Made by a program: the position numbers and the translations under genes. Shown in pieces: positions 1 to 5,984 of a DNA stretch of 12,981 nucleotides. A model generated the notes under the pieces. The model saw nothing but the letters and a program-made list of their open reading frames with translations. It did no database searches and was not told the origin of the DNA. The stretch's first letter is position 1. Each line of letters opens with the position of its first letter. This DNA is from CAZPLZ01 sp964587525 (GTDB lineage Bacteria > Oederibacteriota > CAKKQC01): the NCBI GenBank assembly GCA_964587525.1, contig CAZPLZ010000097.1:1-12981 (forward strand), in the 5' to 3' direction.

Positions 1-541
1 CCACCGCCTCGCACAGCCAGACGAGGTCCGCGGACGTGGCGTCCTGGTGATTCTCGATCGCGAGCCGGAGACCCCGGGTTGCGGCCGCCTTCACCAGGTC
101 CTCCAGCACGTGCGTCGCCCGGTCGAGCAGTCGCTGCCAGCCGGCCGGCCCACCCACCGTCCGGCGATCGCCGCACAGGATGGAGCTCAGGATGAACCGG
201 ACCCGGCGGGCGCCCAGCCGGGCCGCCCCCTCGAGGACCGCGACCAGTCTCCCGGAGTCGGTTCCATCCAGTTTTGGGCCCGAGACCGTCAGCTCGAGCT
301 TTAAGTCTTCCGCCCGTTTCCGGAACGCGTTGAGCTGCGCGGGGCTGCCGTCAGGGGCGGCGACGTCCAGGCTGATCTCCGCTCCCGTGCACTGCAGCCG
401 GGCCGCGAAGTCCAGGAACTCAAAGCCGGTCATCGGGTTAGGATTCCGCCGCGGCGTTCCACGGCCCTCGATCCCCAGGTTGTACGTCAACCCCCACTGG
501 CACAGGCCGAAGGGCAGGTGGGTCGCGTCGGGCGCCACCAT
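1..541 (-). CDS. Sugar phosphate isomerase/epimerase-like TIM barrel, C-terminus cut by window edge
   Basis: The minus-strand frame stays open from an ATG at 541 to the left edge, giving 180 residues. I read it as a xylose-isomerase-like (AP endonuclease 2) TIM barrel. It shows an early strand ending in an acidic residue (GAEISLD, residues 53-59) and the family's metal-binding Glu in AIENHQD (Glu163). The second half, with the remaining Asp, His and Glu ligands, lies outside the window. Family members isomerise, epimerise or cleave sugars and keto-glycosides, and the exact substrate cannot be read here. The start is fixed by TGATG at 543-539: the stop of the upstream SDR gene and this ATG share one base, so the two are almost certainly translated together. 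There is no strong Shine-Dalgarno of its own, which fits coupling. No signal peptide is visible, so it is probably cytoplasmic. Confidence 0.82.
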   Translation of the reverse strand, partial: MVAPDATHLPFGLCQWGLTYNLGIEGRGTPRRNPNPMTGFEFLDFAARLQCTGAEISLDVAAPDGSPAQLNAFRKRAEDLKLELTVSGPKLDGTDSGRLVAVLEGAARLGARRVRFILSSILCGDRRTVGGPAGWQRLLDRATHVLEDLVKAAATRGLRLAIENHQDATSADLVWLCEAV

Positions 542-1335
542 CAGTACGTCGCCCGGCCGCCCGAGAGGTCAAAGATGAACCCGGTGTTGAACGTCGCCTC
601 CGGCGACACAATCCAGCACGCGAGCGCGGCGACCTCCTCGACCGTGCCCATGCGCTTCATGGGGATCTTGGCGGACATGTAGGAGATCTGCTCGGATTTC
701 ATCCCGTCCACCAGCGGGGTGTGGATGAGCGCCGGTGCCAGCCCGTTGATCGTGATTCCTGACTCCGCGTACTCCTTGCCCAGCGCCTTCACGAGGCCAA
801 ACACCCCCGCCTTGCTTGCGGAATAGCCGATCATCCCCGAATTGCCCTCCTTGCCGGCCATGGATGCGAGCAGCAGGAGTCGCCCGTGCCGGTTCGTCAA
901 CATCCGAGTGATGGCGTGCTTCGCGACGAGAAATGACCCCCGCAGGTTGATCGCGCAGACGCGGTCAAACTCCGCGGTGGGATACTCGACCGCGTTGACG
1001 TGCGTCGGCCCCACGACGCCGGCCGAGTGCACCACGACGTCGAGGCGCTTCGCGTCATCGAGGATGCGGTCCAGTGCGGCGGTGACGGACGCCTCCTCGC
1101 TGACGTCGCACTCAACGGTGGTGACGCGCAGGCCCTCTCGTTCGAGCTCTACGCGAGCCCGCTCCAGTTTGTCCGGGTTCCGCTCGCACAGGATGACGTT
1201 CCCACCCTCCGCCGCCAGCCGCCGGGCAATCGCCTTGCCGATCCCCGAGGCGCCGCCGGTCACGACCGCCGTTTGCCCCTTGAAACGGTTGGGGAACATC
1301 ATGGGCGCCGGCTCCATCTTGGCCACGCCGCCCAT
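541..1335 (-). CDS. Short-chain dehydrogenase/reductase (SDR), probably acting on a sugar acid or sugar
   Basis: A 264-residue classical SDR with a Rossmann cofactor motif TGGASGIG (26-33), Asp77 after strand 4, HSAG (103-106) in place of NNAG, and the catalytic set Asn130, Ser158, Tyr171, Lys175 (YSASK). It ends FDLSGGRATY, a C-terminus I associate with SDRs in sugar-acid pathways (recollection, not a search). The residue after strand 2 is acidic (Glu51), which favours NAD(H) over NADP(H). The gene leads a two-gene unit with the TIM-barrel gene (one-base overlap) and is divergent from the lyase gene, 103 bases apart. Start: ATG 1335 has only a weak GGCGAG upstream. Met12/Met13 (about 1300) have GGAG nine to twelve bases upstream and are more usual for the family, so the first dozen residues may not be translated. 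Substrate unknown. Confidence 0.88.
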   Translation of the reverse strand: MGGVAKMEPAPMMFPNRFKGQTAVVTGGASGIGKAIARRLAAEGGNVILCERNPDKLERARVELEREGLRVTTVECDVSEEASVTAALDRILDDAKRLDVVVHSAGVVGPTHVNAVEYPTAEFDRVCAINLRGSFLVAKHAITRMLTNRHGRLLLLASMAGKEGNSGMIGYSASKAGVFGLVKALGKEYAESGITINGLAPALIHTPLVDGMKSEQISYMSAKIPMKRMGTVEEVAALACWIVSPEATFNTGFIFDLSGGRATY

Positions 1336-1351
1336 TCTACTCGCCTGGCTT

Positions 1352-1391
1352 TCTACTTTTGGACCCCTCGTTCCAATGGGTGTGCTACTTT
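1352..1391. promoter_or_regulatory. Divergent control region between SDR and lyase genes
   Basis: The 103 bases between the SDR start (1335) and the lyase start (1439) must hold both promoters. On the plus strand TGCTACTTT (1383-1391) looks like an extended -10 element (TG, one base, TACTTT), with no convincing -35. On the minus strand TGGAAC...GGGTCCAAAAGTA (about 1376-1354) resembles a stretch at the amidohydrolase start (7708-7688) and contains a short inverted GGAAC/GTCC pair that could bind a regulator. This is a weak call made by eye. Confidence 0.3.
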
Positions 1392-1438
1392 AGAACCCAT
1401 AGCAGCATGAGGATTTCCGAATTTGGAGCGCCCAGTTC

Positions 1439-3271
1439 TTGGATCTGAGGGGACTGGCCATTGCCATAGGAGGATTCATCTTGGCTCACACATCTGCGCG
1501 CGCAGCGATCCTCTCCGATCTGCGCTCTGACCACCCCCGGCTCATCGTGCTCAAGGAAGATGTGAGCCGGCTGAGGAGGGCGATGCGGAAATCCTCGGAT
1601 GTGAAGTCGCTCTACAAGCAGGTGTACTCGCAGGCTGAGAAGCTCCTTGCCCAATCTGCCGTCGCGTATAACATCCCGGATGGGATCAGGCTGCTTGGAG
1701 TCAGCAGGAAATGCTTGCAGAGGGTCTATGTCCTGAGTTTCATCTGGCGTCTTTCAGGCGAAGAGCGTTTCGCGGAGCGGGCGTTCAAGGAACTTGAGGC
1801 CGCCGCGCGGTTTCCCGACTGGAATCCGAGCCACTTCCTGGACACGGCGGAGATGAGCCACGCCTTCGGGATCGGGTATGACTGGCTGTACGACTTTCTC
1901 AGTCCCGCCAGGCGGGAGTTCATCCGCACGGCGCTCGTGGAGAAGGGCATCACACCTTACTTGGAAGGGCACCAAAAGAAATCCTGGTGGGTGCGCGCCA
2001 AACACAACTGGGGTCAGGTCTGCCATGGAGGGGTGGGCGTCGCGGCGCTGGCGTTGGCCAGTGAGGAGCCGGAGCTGGCGGAAGAGGTGCTGACAAAGGC
2101 CTTCGCAGGATTGGTCGCGCCGATGAAGGCTTACAGTCCGGATGGGGGTATTGCCGAGGGGCCAATGTACTGGGGGTACGCTACGCGGTATGCCGTGTAC
2201 TTCATGGCGGCGGCGCAGACGGCGCTCGGGACGGACCGGGGCCTTTCTGAAACTCCGGGGTTTGCCGAAGCCGGCTTCTTCCGGATCCATGCCGTAGGTC
2301 CTGTGGGGCTCATGTTCAACTACGCCGACGCCCATGACTGGGCTGGCAACACCGAGGAGATGTTCTGGCTGGCCAAACGGTTCAAGCGGCGGGCCTTTGC
2401 CCGTCACGCCCTGGCGTCCAGCCGGTGGCCATCGGTGTTCGACCTGATGTGGGGAAGCACCTTTCTAGAGCGCGGCGAGAAGAAAGGTCACAGGAACCTC
2501 CCGGTTGATGCCAAGTTCAATGGCGTCAACGTCGTGTTCATGAGATCGGCATGGGACGATGAACGCGCCATCTATGTCGGATTCAAGGGCGGGGACAACG
2601 CAGCGAACCACTCGCATCTTGATCTGGGAAGCTTTGTCTTGGACGCGCTGGGGGAGCGCTGGGCTCTGGATCTTGGGTCCGATAACTACAATCTTCCGGG
2701 CTACTGGAGAGAGAAGCGCTGGACCTACTACCGGCTCAAGACCGAAGGTCACAATACCCTGACGCTTGACGGCTTCAACCAGCACCCACGAGCCACTGCA
2801 CCGGTGGTGGCCTTTTCCTCATCGCGGAGCAGAAGCCATGCGGTCGTGGACCTCACCAAGGCCTATGCGTCTTACGCTTCCAGTGTCAAGAGGGGCATCG
2901 CGCTGTTGGGCCGATCGCGGATCCTCATTCAGGATGAAGTGAAGTGCTCCAAGCCAAGGGAACTGGACTGGTTCTTCCACACCAAGGCTGAAATCAAGAA
3001 CAAAGGATCGCGGGCCGTACTCGTCCTCGAAAACAAAAAACTTCTTGCCGAAATACTTGAGCCTGCCGCGGCTAGGTTTTCCTGGGTGCCGGTAAAGTCT
3101 CCCCGTGGCGAGCGTTCCAACAAAGGGGTCAATCGGTTGCAGATCAAGCTCAAGGGCATCAAAGCTCACACCCGTCTCGCGGTGCTTCTCACCCCCGGAT
3201 CAGGTCTTGCGGGCGCTGCCCACGATCTCCCCCAGCTCGAGAGTTTGGCTGAATGGAAGAATCAGCCCTGA
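1439..3271 (+). CDS. Exported heparinase II/III-family polysaccharide lyase
   Basis: A 610-residue protein with a signal peptide (Arg4, hydrophobic 6-16, cleavage after ARA near 22), an HPRL motif (32-35) typical of the start of the alpha/alpha-toroid domain, that toroid to about 330, and a C-terminal beta-sandwich. Expected lyase features are present: His189-Asn190-Trp, the Tyr-rich MYWGYATRY (243-251), NHSHLD (390-395), Asp411 and GHNTL (437-441). The His393, Asp395, Asp411 and His438 set matches the metal ligands of heparinase II-like enzymes. Family members cleave uronate-containing polysaccharides by beta-elimination in the periplasm; the substrate is not readable. Start: TTG 1439 is the only usual start codon between the upstream in-frame stop (1400) and the signal peptide, with GGAG ten bases upstream. 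A second in-frame TTG at 1481 follows a perfect AGGAGG (1468-1473) but would delete the signal peptide. A +1 frameshift just after ATG 1407 is another explanation. Confidence 0.88.
   Translation: MDLRGLAIAIGGFILAHTSARAAILSDLRSDHPRLIVLKEDVSRLRRAMRKSSDVKSLYKQVYSQAEKLLAQSAVAYNIPDGIRLLGVSRKCLQRVYVLSFIWRLSGEERFAERAFKELEAAARFPDWNPSHFLDTAEMSHAFGIGYDWLYDFLSPARREFIRTALVEKGITPYLEGHQKKSWWVRAKHNWGQVCHGGVGVAALALASEEPELAEEVLTKAFAGLVAPMKAYSPDGGIAEGPMYWGYATRYAVYFMAAAQTALGTDRGLSETPGFAEAGFFRIHAVGPVGLMFNYADAHDWAGNTEEMFWLAKRFKRRAFARHALASSRWPSVFDLMWGSTFLERGEKKGHRNLPVDAKFNGVNVVFMRSAWDDERAIYVGFKGGDNAANHSHLDLGSFVLDALGERWALDLGSDNYNLPGYWREKRWTYYRLKTEGHNTLTLDGFNQHPRATAPVVAFSSSRSRSHAVVDLTKAYASYASSVKRGIALLGRSRILIQDEVKCSKPRELDWFFHTKAEIKNKGSRAVLVLENKKLLAEILEPAAARFSWVPVKSPRGERSNKGVNRLQIKLKGIKAHTRLAVLLTPGSGLAGAAHDLPQLESLAEWKNQP
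1468..1483 (+). promoter_or_regulatory. Strong internal ribosome binding site inside the lyase signal peptide
   Basis: AGGAGG at 1468-1473, seven bases before an in-frame TTG (1481-1483). By ribosome-binding criteria it is better than the site used for TTG 1439. Starting here would give a protein without its hydrophobic segment. It may be coincidence, since the bases also encode Ile-Gly-Gly of the signal peptide, but it makes the true start uncertain. Confidence 0.35.
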
Positions 3272-3340
3272 ATCGTAGCGTCTTCGAACCTTATGATCGA
3301 TAGTTAGACAGACAACTCAAGGATTATCCAGGGACAACTG

Positions 3341-4081
3341 GTGCGACTTCAATCTAAGACCGCTCTCGTAACCGGTGCGGGACGAGGTATCGGACGAGCG
3401 ATTGCCATGATGTTTGCCAGAGAGGGGGTAAAGGTGGGCATTGCTGACATCGATGGTCAAGCGGCAAGCCGAACCGCACGTGACTTGGCGGAGCTGGGGG
3501 AGAAAGGGCTTGCGTTTGAGACGGACGTCGCGAAGCCGGAATCTGCGAGGAGTGCAGTGGATGAGTTCACCTCCCAGGTTGGAAGGCTCGATATCCTGGT
3601 GAATAACGCCGGCATCACAAACGACAATATCCTGACGGAGATGACGGATGAACAGTGGGGAGCTGTTCTCCGAGTAAATTTATACGGCGCGTTTTATTGT
3701 ACGAAAGCTGCGTTGCGCCATATGATGAAACAGCGCTCAGGGAGAATCGTCAACATCTCGTCCATCGTGGGCGTTCATGGTGAGCTTAGGCAAGCCAATT
3801 ATGCCGCCTCCAAAGGGGGGCTTATCGCGTTCACAAAAACTGTGGCGAAGGAGATGGCTTCCCGAAACATTACCGTTAATGCAGTTGCGCCTGGGCTCAT
3901 TACAACGCCTCTAACGGATCAAATGCCCGAGGAGGTGAAAGAGGAAATTCTCAAGGTCATTCCCTTGGGCCGCCCTGGTCATCCAGATGAGATCGCCGGT
4001 ATGGTGACATTTCTGGTTTCGGATGAGGCTTCATACATCACCGGTCAGGTTTTCCATGTCAACGGCGGCCTCTCGATGTGA
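3341..4081 (+). CDS. fabG: FabG-type short-chain reductase (3-oxoacyl-ACP reductase family)
   Basis: A 246-residue SDR of normal FabG length. It has TGAGRGIG (11-18), NNAG (88-91), Asn113, Ser141, Tyr154 and Lys158 (YAASK), and the FabG-like ending ITGQVFHVNGGLSM. FabG reduces 3-oxoacyl-ACP in fatty acid synthesis with NADPH. Here Asp36 closes strand 2, which usually selects NAD(H), and no other fatty-acid genes are nearby. It may therefore be a FabG paralogue acting on another alcohol or ketone, for example a sugar-derived one, and the symbol denotes family only. The start is GTG 3341, with AGGGA (3330-3334) six bases upstream. It lies 69 bases after the lyase on the same strand and could be co-transcribed. 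The gene is AT-richer than its neighbours (28 G/C of 60 at 3661-3720). Its last codon falls in the 65-base repeat, which begins at 4076. Confidence 0.85.
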   Translation: MRLQSKTALVTGAGRGIGRAIAMMFAREGVKVGIADIDGQAASRTARDLAELGEKGLAFETDVAKPESARSAVDEFTSQVGRLDILVNNAGITNDNILTEMTDEQWGAVLRVNLYGAFYCTKAALRHMMKQRSGRIVNISSIVGVHGELRQANYAASKGGLIAFTKTVAKEMASRNITVNAVAPGLITTPLTDQMPEEVKEEILKVIPLGRPGHPDEIAGMVTFLVSDEASYITGQVFHVNGGLSM

Positions 4082-4140
4082 ATGGCGTTCTGATTCTTTT
4101 AACCTCGCGGTGTCGGAAGCAGTCCACGGTGTGATCGTTG
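4076..4140 (-). pseudogene. Orphan copy of the tag 3' end (left direct repeat)
   Basis: This 65-base stretch matches 5275-5339, the last 21 codons of the intact tag gene, at 62 of 65 positions. Read on the minus strand it encodes NDHTVDCFRHREVKRIRTPF and a Thr. Two of the three differences are synonymous (GTG/GTA, GAC/GAT) and one changes Glu to Gln. The tag stop codon is lost because the copy runs into the end of fabG. Similarity ends abruptly at 4140. The synonymous pattern implies the two copies diverged as working coding sequence, not as random drift after a fresh duplication. Confidence 0.8.
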
Positions 4141-5274
4141 GTTGAGTAAACCGCTATCCGGCTTGTGTACTAAACAGAGAACCTTCTTAGAGTTACTCTT
4201 CTCCCGTTTTTCAGAATTTGCGGCCAAAGATGTATGAGAACGATACGCGCTGACTAGCTGGTGAGGTGCCTGTGGGACGCAGTAAAGCATAATCAAACCT
4301 TAAGCCTTGGAGCATAAAGCTCACCCCCATGGAGAAGCTGGTGGGAGATGTTACGCCTAGCTGACGAACAAAACCTAGCCGCGCTGCTACTCGATCACCC
4401 CATAACCAATTTTCCACTCCTGCTCGCAATCTTCGATTCTCACCGCTAACTATTGAAGGATCTTTTCCTTGGTCTTCATAATCTGCCGTCAGAGTAAACC
4501 AATGAAAAGGAAGGTAAGCAGCGCCAAGGCGAATGCCCCGAGGGACTGTTTGGGTTACGCCAAAGTCTTCCTTGATTTCGGTAGTTATATCCTGCACTGA
4601 AAGACCAAACCGGATTTCCTTTCCTCCGTATTTGGGCAATGTAGCACGAAAGAGGATCCCTCCATCCAAGCCTAACCCTCTTGCACCTACACTTGGGAAA
4701 GATGAGCTAGCGTTGAAGAATTTTACATTCAGCCCGGCGAATAAGTTCTGCTTTCCTAGCGGGGTTGGAATTGGAAAGCCAAAGGTTGCATAGTACACAT
4801 CTTCTTTTAATTTATTAGGAGAGTCTGTGAAACTTAGTCGCTCCCATGACAACCCCATTGTCCAATCAATAGGCAACGCGAGGGGGACTGCTATTGATGA
4901 GAAAAGATAGCTAATTCTCCTATTGAAGACGCGAGCATACATACTGGAAATCTCTACATGAGTGAGTTGTCCTATGCCAGCAGGATTCCACCATGCAGTA
5001 TCAGCTTCATTAGCTAATGCTGTAAAGGCACCGCCCATTCCTAATGGCCGTGCGCCAGCTCCCCTTATGGGAATCTTTTCGAAGAAAGCACCCGCGCTAG
5101 ACGCAGCTAACCATAGGGAAGCACAAATCACAATTATTGGCTGCGTGCGTCTCATGGGAATCAGATTACCACGAAAGGTTGCGAATGAACTTGTCGACCA
5201 AACAGCAATGTAAATCTAAATAGTTTTTAGAAAACCTCTTCCTTAATCGGTTATCAAAATCCCTGTCATCCGTC
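4141..5274. mobile_element. AT-rich insert between tag 3'-end repeats (possible remnant of an integrated element)
   Basis: This segment lies between the two tag-end repeats and holds a single gene, the outer-membrane protein on the minus strand. Its composition differs from the flanks: 51 G/C of 120 bases at 4801-4920 against over 60% in most of the window. Insertion at a gene's 3' end, with the element restoring that end and leaving the displaced copy at the far junction, is the hallmark of site-specific integration. However, there is no integrase, transposase or terminal inverted repeat. It may be a decayed element, a cassette acquired by homologous recombination, or a duplication with rearrangement. 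'Mobile' is an inference. Confidence 0.4.
4211..5155 (-). CDS. Outer-membrane beta-barrel protein, PorV/OmpP1 (UPF0164)-like
   Basis: A 314-residue protein with a signal peptide (Arg2-Arg3, hydrophobic 7-19, cleavage near SAGA, 20-23). The next block has GARPLGMGGAF (34-44), then ANEADTAWWNPAG (48-60), the signature I associate with PorV/PorQ and related FadL-superfamily barrels. The remainder alternates hydrophobic and polar residues as expected of beta strands, and the protein ends in Phe (SYIFGRKF), the usual outer-membrane assembly signal. Possible roles are hydrophobic-compound transport or a secretion-associated barrel; no type IX secretion partner is in view. The ATG at 5155 has no good Shine-Dalgarno. 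An AT-rich stretch upstream (about 5215-5240) could hold a promoter. The gene is AT-richer than the flanking genes and sits alone between direct repeats of the tag end, so it was probably acquired. Confidence 0.8.
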   Translation of the reverse strand: MRRTQPIIVICASLWLAASSAGAFFEKIPIRGAGARPLGMGGAFTALANEADTAWWNPAGIGQLTHVEISSMYARVFNRRISYLFSSIAVPLALPIDWTMGLSWERLSFTDSPNKLKEDVYYATFGFPIPTPLGKQNLFAGLNVKFFNASSSFPSVGARGLGLDGGILFRATLPKYGGKEIRFGLSVQDITTEIKEDFGVTQTVPRGIRLGAAYLPFHWFTLTADYEDQGKDPSIVSGENRRLRAGVENWLWGDRVAARLGFVRQLGVTSPTSFSMGVSFMLQGLRFDYALLRPTGTSPASQRVSFSYIFGRKF

Positions 5275-5860
5275 ATGTGAATGGCGTTCTGATTCTTTTA
5301 ACCTGGCGGTGTCGGAAGCAATCTACGGTGTGATCGTTGACCATTCCCACAGCCTGCATGTGCGCGTACACGATGGTTGGGCCGACAAATGTGAACCCCC
5401 GTTTCTTGAGATCCTTGCTGAAGGCATCAGAGACCTTGGTCCGGGCTGGGATCTGTCGCATGGATCGCCTTTTGTTCTGAAGTGGCTTTCCTCCCACGAA
5501 CTGCCATTGATAGCGGCTGAAACTCCCGAATTCCTTCTGCACCCGTAAAAACGCCCGGGCGTTGGTCACCGCTGACCTGATCTTGAGCCGGTTCCGAATG
5601 ATGCGGGGATTGTGAAGAAGTGAGGCGACTTTTTTCCGGCCGTAGCGGGCGACCTTCTTGACGTTGAACCTATCGAACGCCTCACGATAGCCTTCCCTCT
5701 TTTTCAGAATGGTCAGCCAGCTGAGTCCGGCCTGGGCTCCTTCCAGCACCAGAAATTCGAAGAGCCGGCGACCGTTGTACACCGGCACGCCCCACTCCCG
5801 ATCGTGATACTTGATGTAGGTGGGATCACGGTCCGCCCACTTGCACCGATGAAGGTTCAT
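5273..5860 (-). CDS. tag: DNA-3-methyladenine glycosylase I
   Basis: A 195-residue protein close to E. coli Tag in length and matching it throughout. It has Cys6 and His19 (YHDREW) plus the His and Cys of NDHTVDCFRH near the C-terminus, together the zinc site of Tag. Glu40 and Trp48 (LEGAQAGLSW) are the base-binding residues, and KKRGFTFVGPTIVYAHMQA is highly conserved. The enzyme removes 3-methyladenine from alkylated DNA to start base excision repair in the cytoplasm. I chose ATG 5860 over ATG 5890 because GGAGG (5873-5869) lies eight bases upstream and the family begins just before the CxW segment. The C-terminal 21 codons lie in the right copy of the 65-base repeat. Its stop codon (5275-5273) overlaps the first base of that repeat. 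Confidence 0.95.
   Translation of the reverse strand: MNLHRCKWADRDPTYIKYHDREWGVPVYNGRRLFEFLVLEGAQAGLSWLTILKKREGYREAFDRFNVKKVARYGRKKVASLLHNPRIIRNRLKIRSAVTNARAFLRVQKEFGSFSRYQWQFVGGKPLQNKRRSMRQIPARTKVSDAFSKDLKKRGFTFVGPTIVYAHMQAVGMVNDHTVDCFRHRQVKRIRTPFT
5275..5339. repeat. 65-base direct repeat, right copy (within tag)
   Basis: Matches 4076-4140 in the same orientation with three mismatches. This copy is the functional 3' end of tag; the other lies at the end of fabG. Spacing between the two starts is 1199 bases. Confidence 0.85.
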
Positions 5861-5867
5861 GTTTCCA

Positions 5868-5883
5868 ACCTCCGTTATACTAC
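5868..5883. promoter_or_regulatory. Shared 16-base element, copy 1 (tag leader)
   Basis: The plus-strand sequence acctccgttatactac differs at one base from 7712-7727, which lies ahead of the amidohydrolase gene. On the minus strand it contains the GGAGG ribosome site of tag and TATAAC just upstream. On the plus strand TATACT (5876-5881) is a good -10 hexamer seven bases before an ATG (5889). It could be a promoter on either strand. A tag transcript starting from it would hardly include the ribosome site, which favours the plus-strand reading. Confidence 0.4.
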
Positions 5884-5888
5884 TCCAC

Positions 5889-5945
5889 ATGCTGACCGTT
5901 GATGAAATCGCCGAAGCTGTTTATAGGGAGGGACGGCATTCGTGA
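5889..5945 (+). CDS. Possible 18-codon ORF or gene remnant, divergent from tag
   Basis: An ATG at 5889 begins an 18-residue reading frame (MLTVDEIAEAVYREGRHS) ending TGA 5943-5945. It looks like the helical start of a real protein rather than noise, and sits seven bases after a TATACT hexamer, as a leaderless message would. It has no Shine-Dalgarno. It may be a micropeptide, a remnant of a longer gene broken by rearrangement, or chance. I do not recognise it. Confidence 0.2.
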   Translation: MLTVDEIAEAVYREGRHS

Positions 5946-5984
5946 TTGGACGTTTGCAAGATCGCCCTTGAAGGGAAAAGGAGA

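Noticed and set aside
1754..2407. Minus-strand 217-codon open frame inside the lyase
   Set aside because: Overlaps the conserved toroid domain of the lyase and shows no family features.
4099..4296. 65-codon minus-strand frame across the left repeat and the end of the barrel gene
   Set aside because: It reads the tag-end fragment and the barrel gene in wrong frames and has no features of its own.
5861..5890. Earlier ATG (5890) as the tag start
   Set aside because: A GGAGG lies between it and ATG 5860 at proper spacing, and Tag proteins begin just before the CxW motif reached from 5860.
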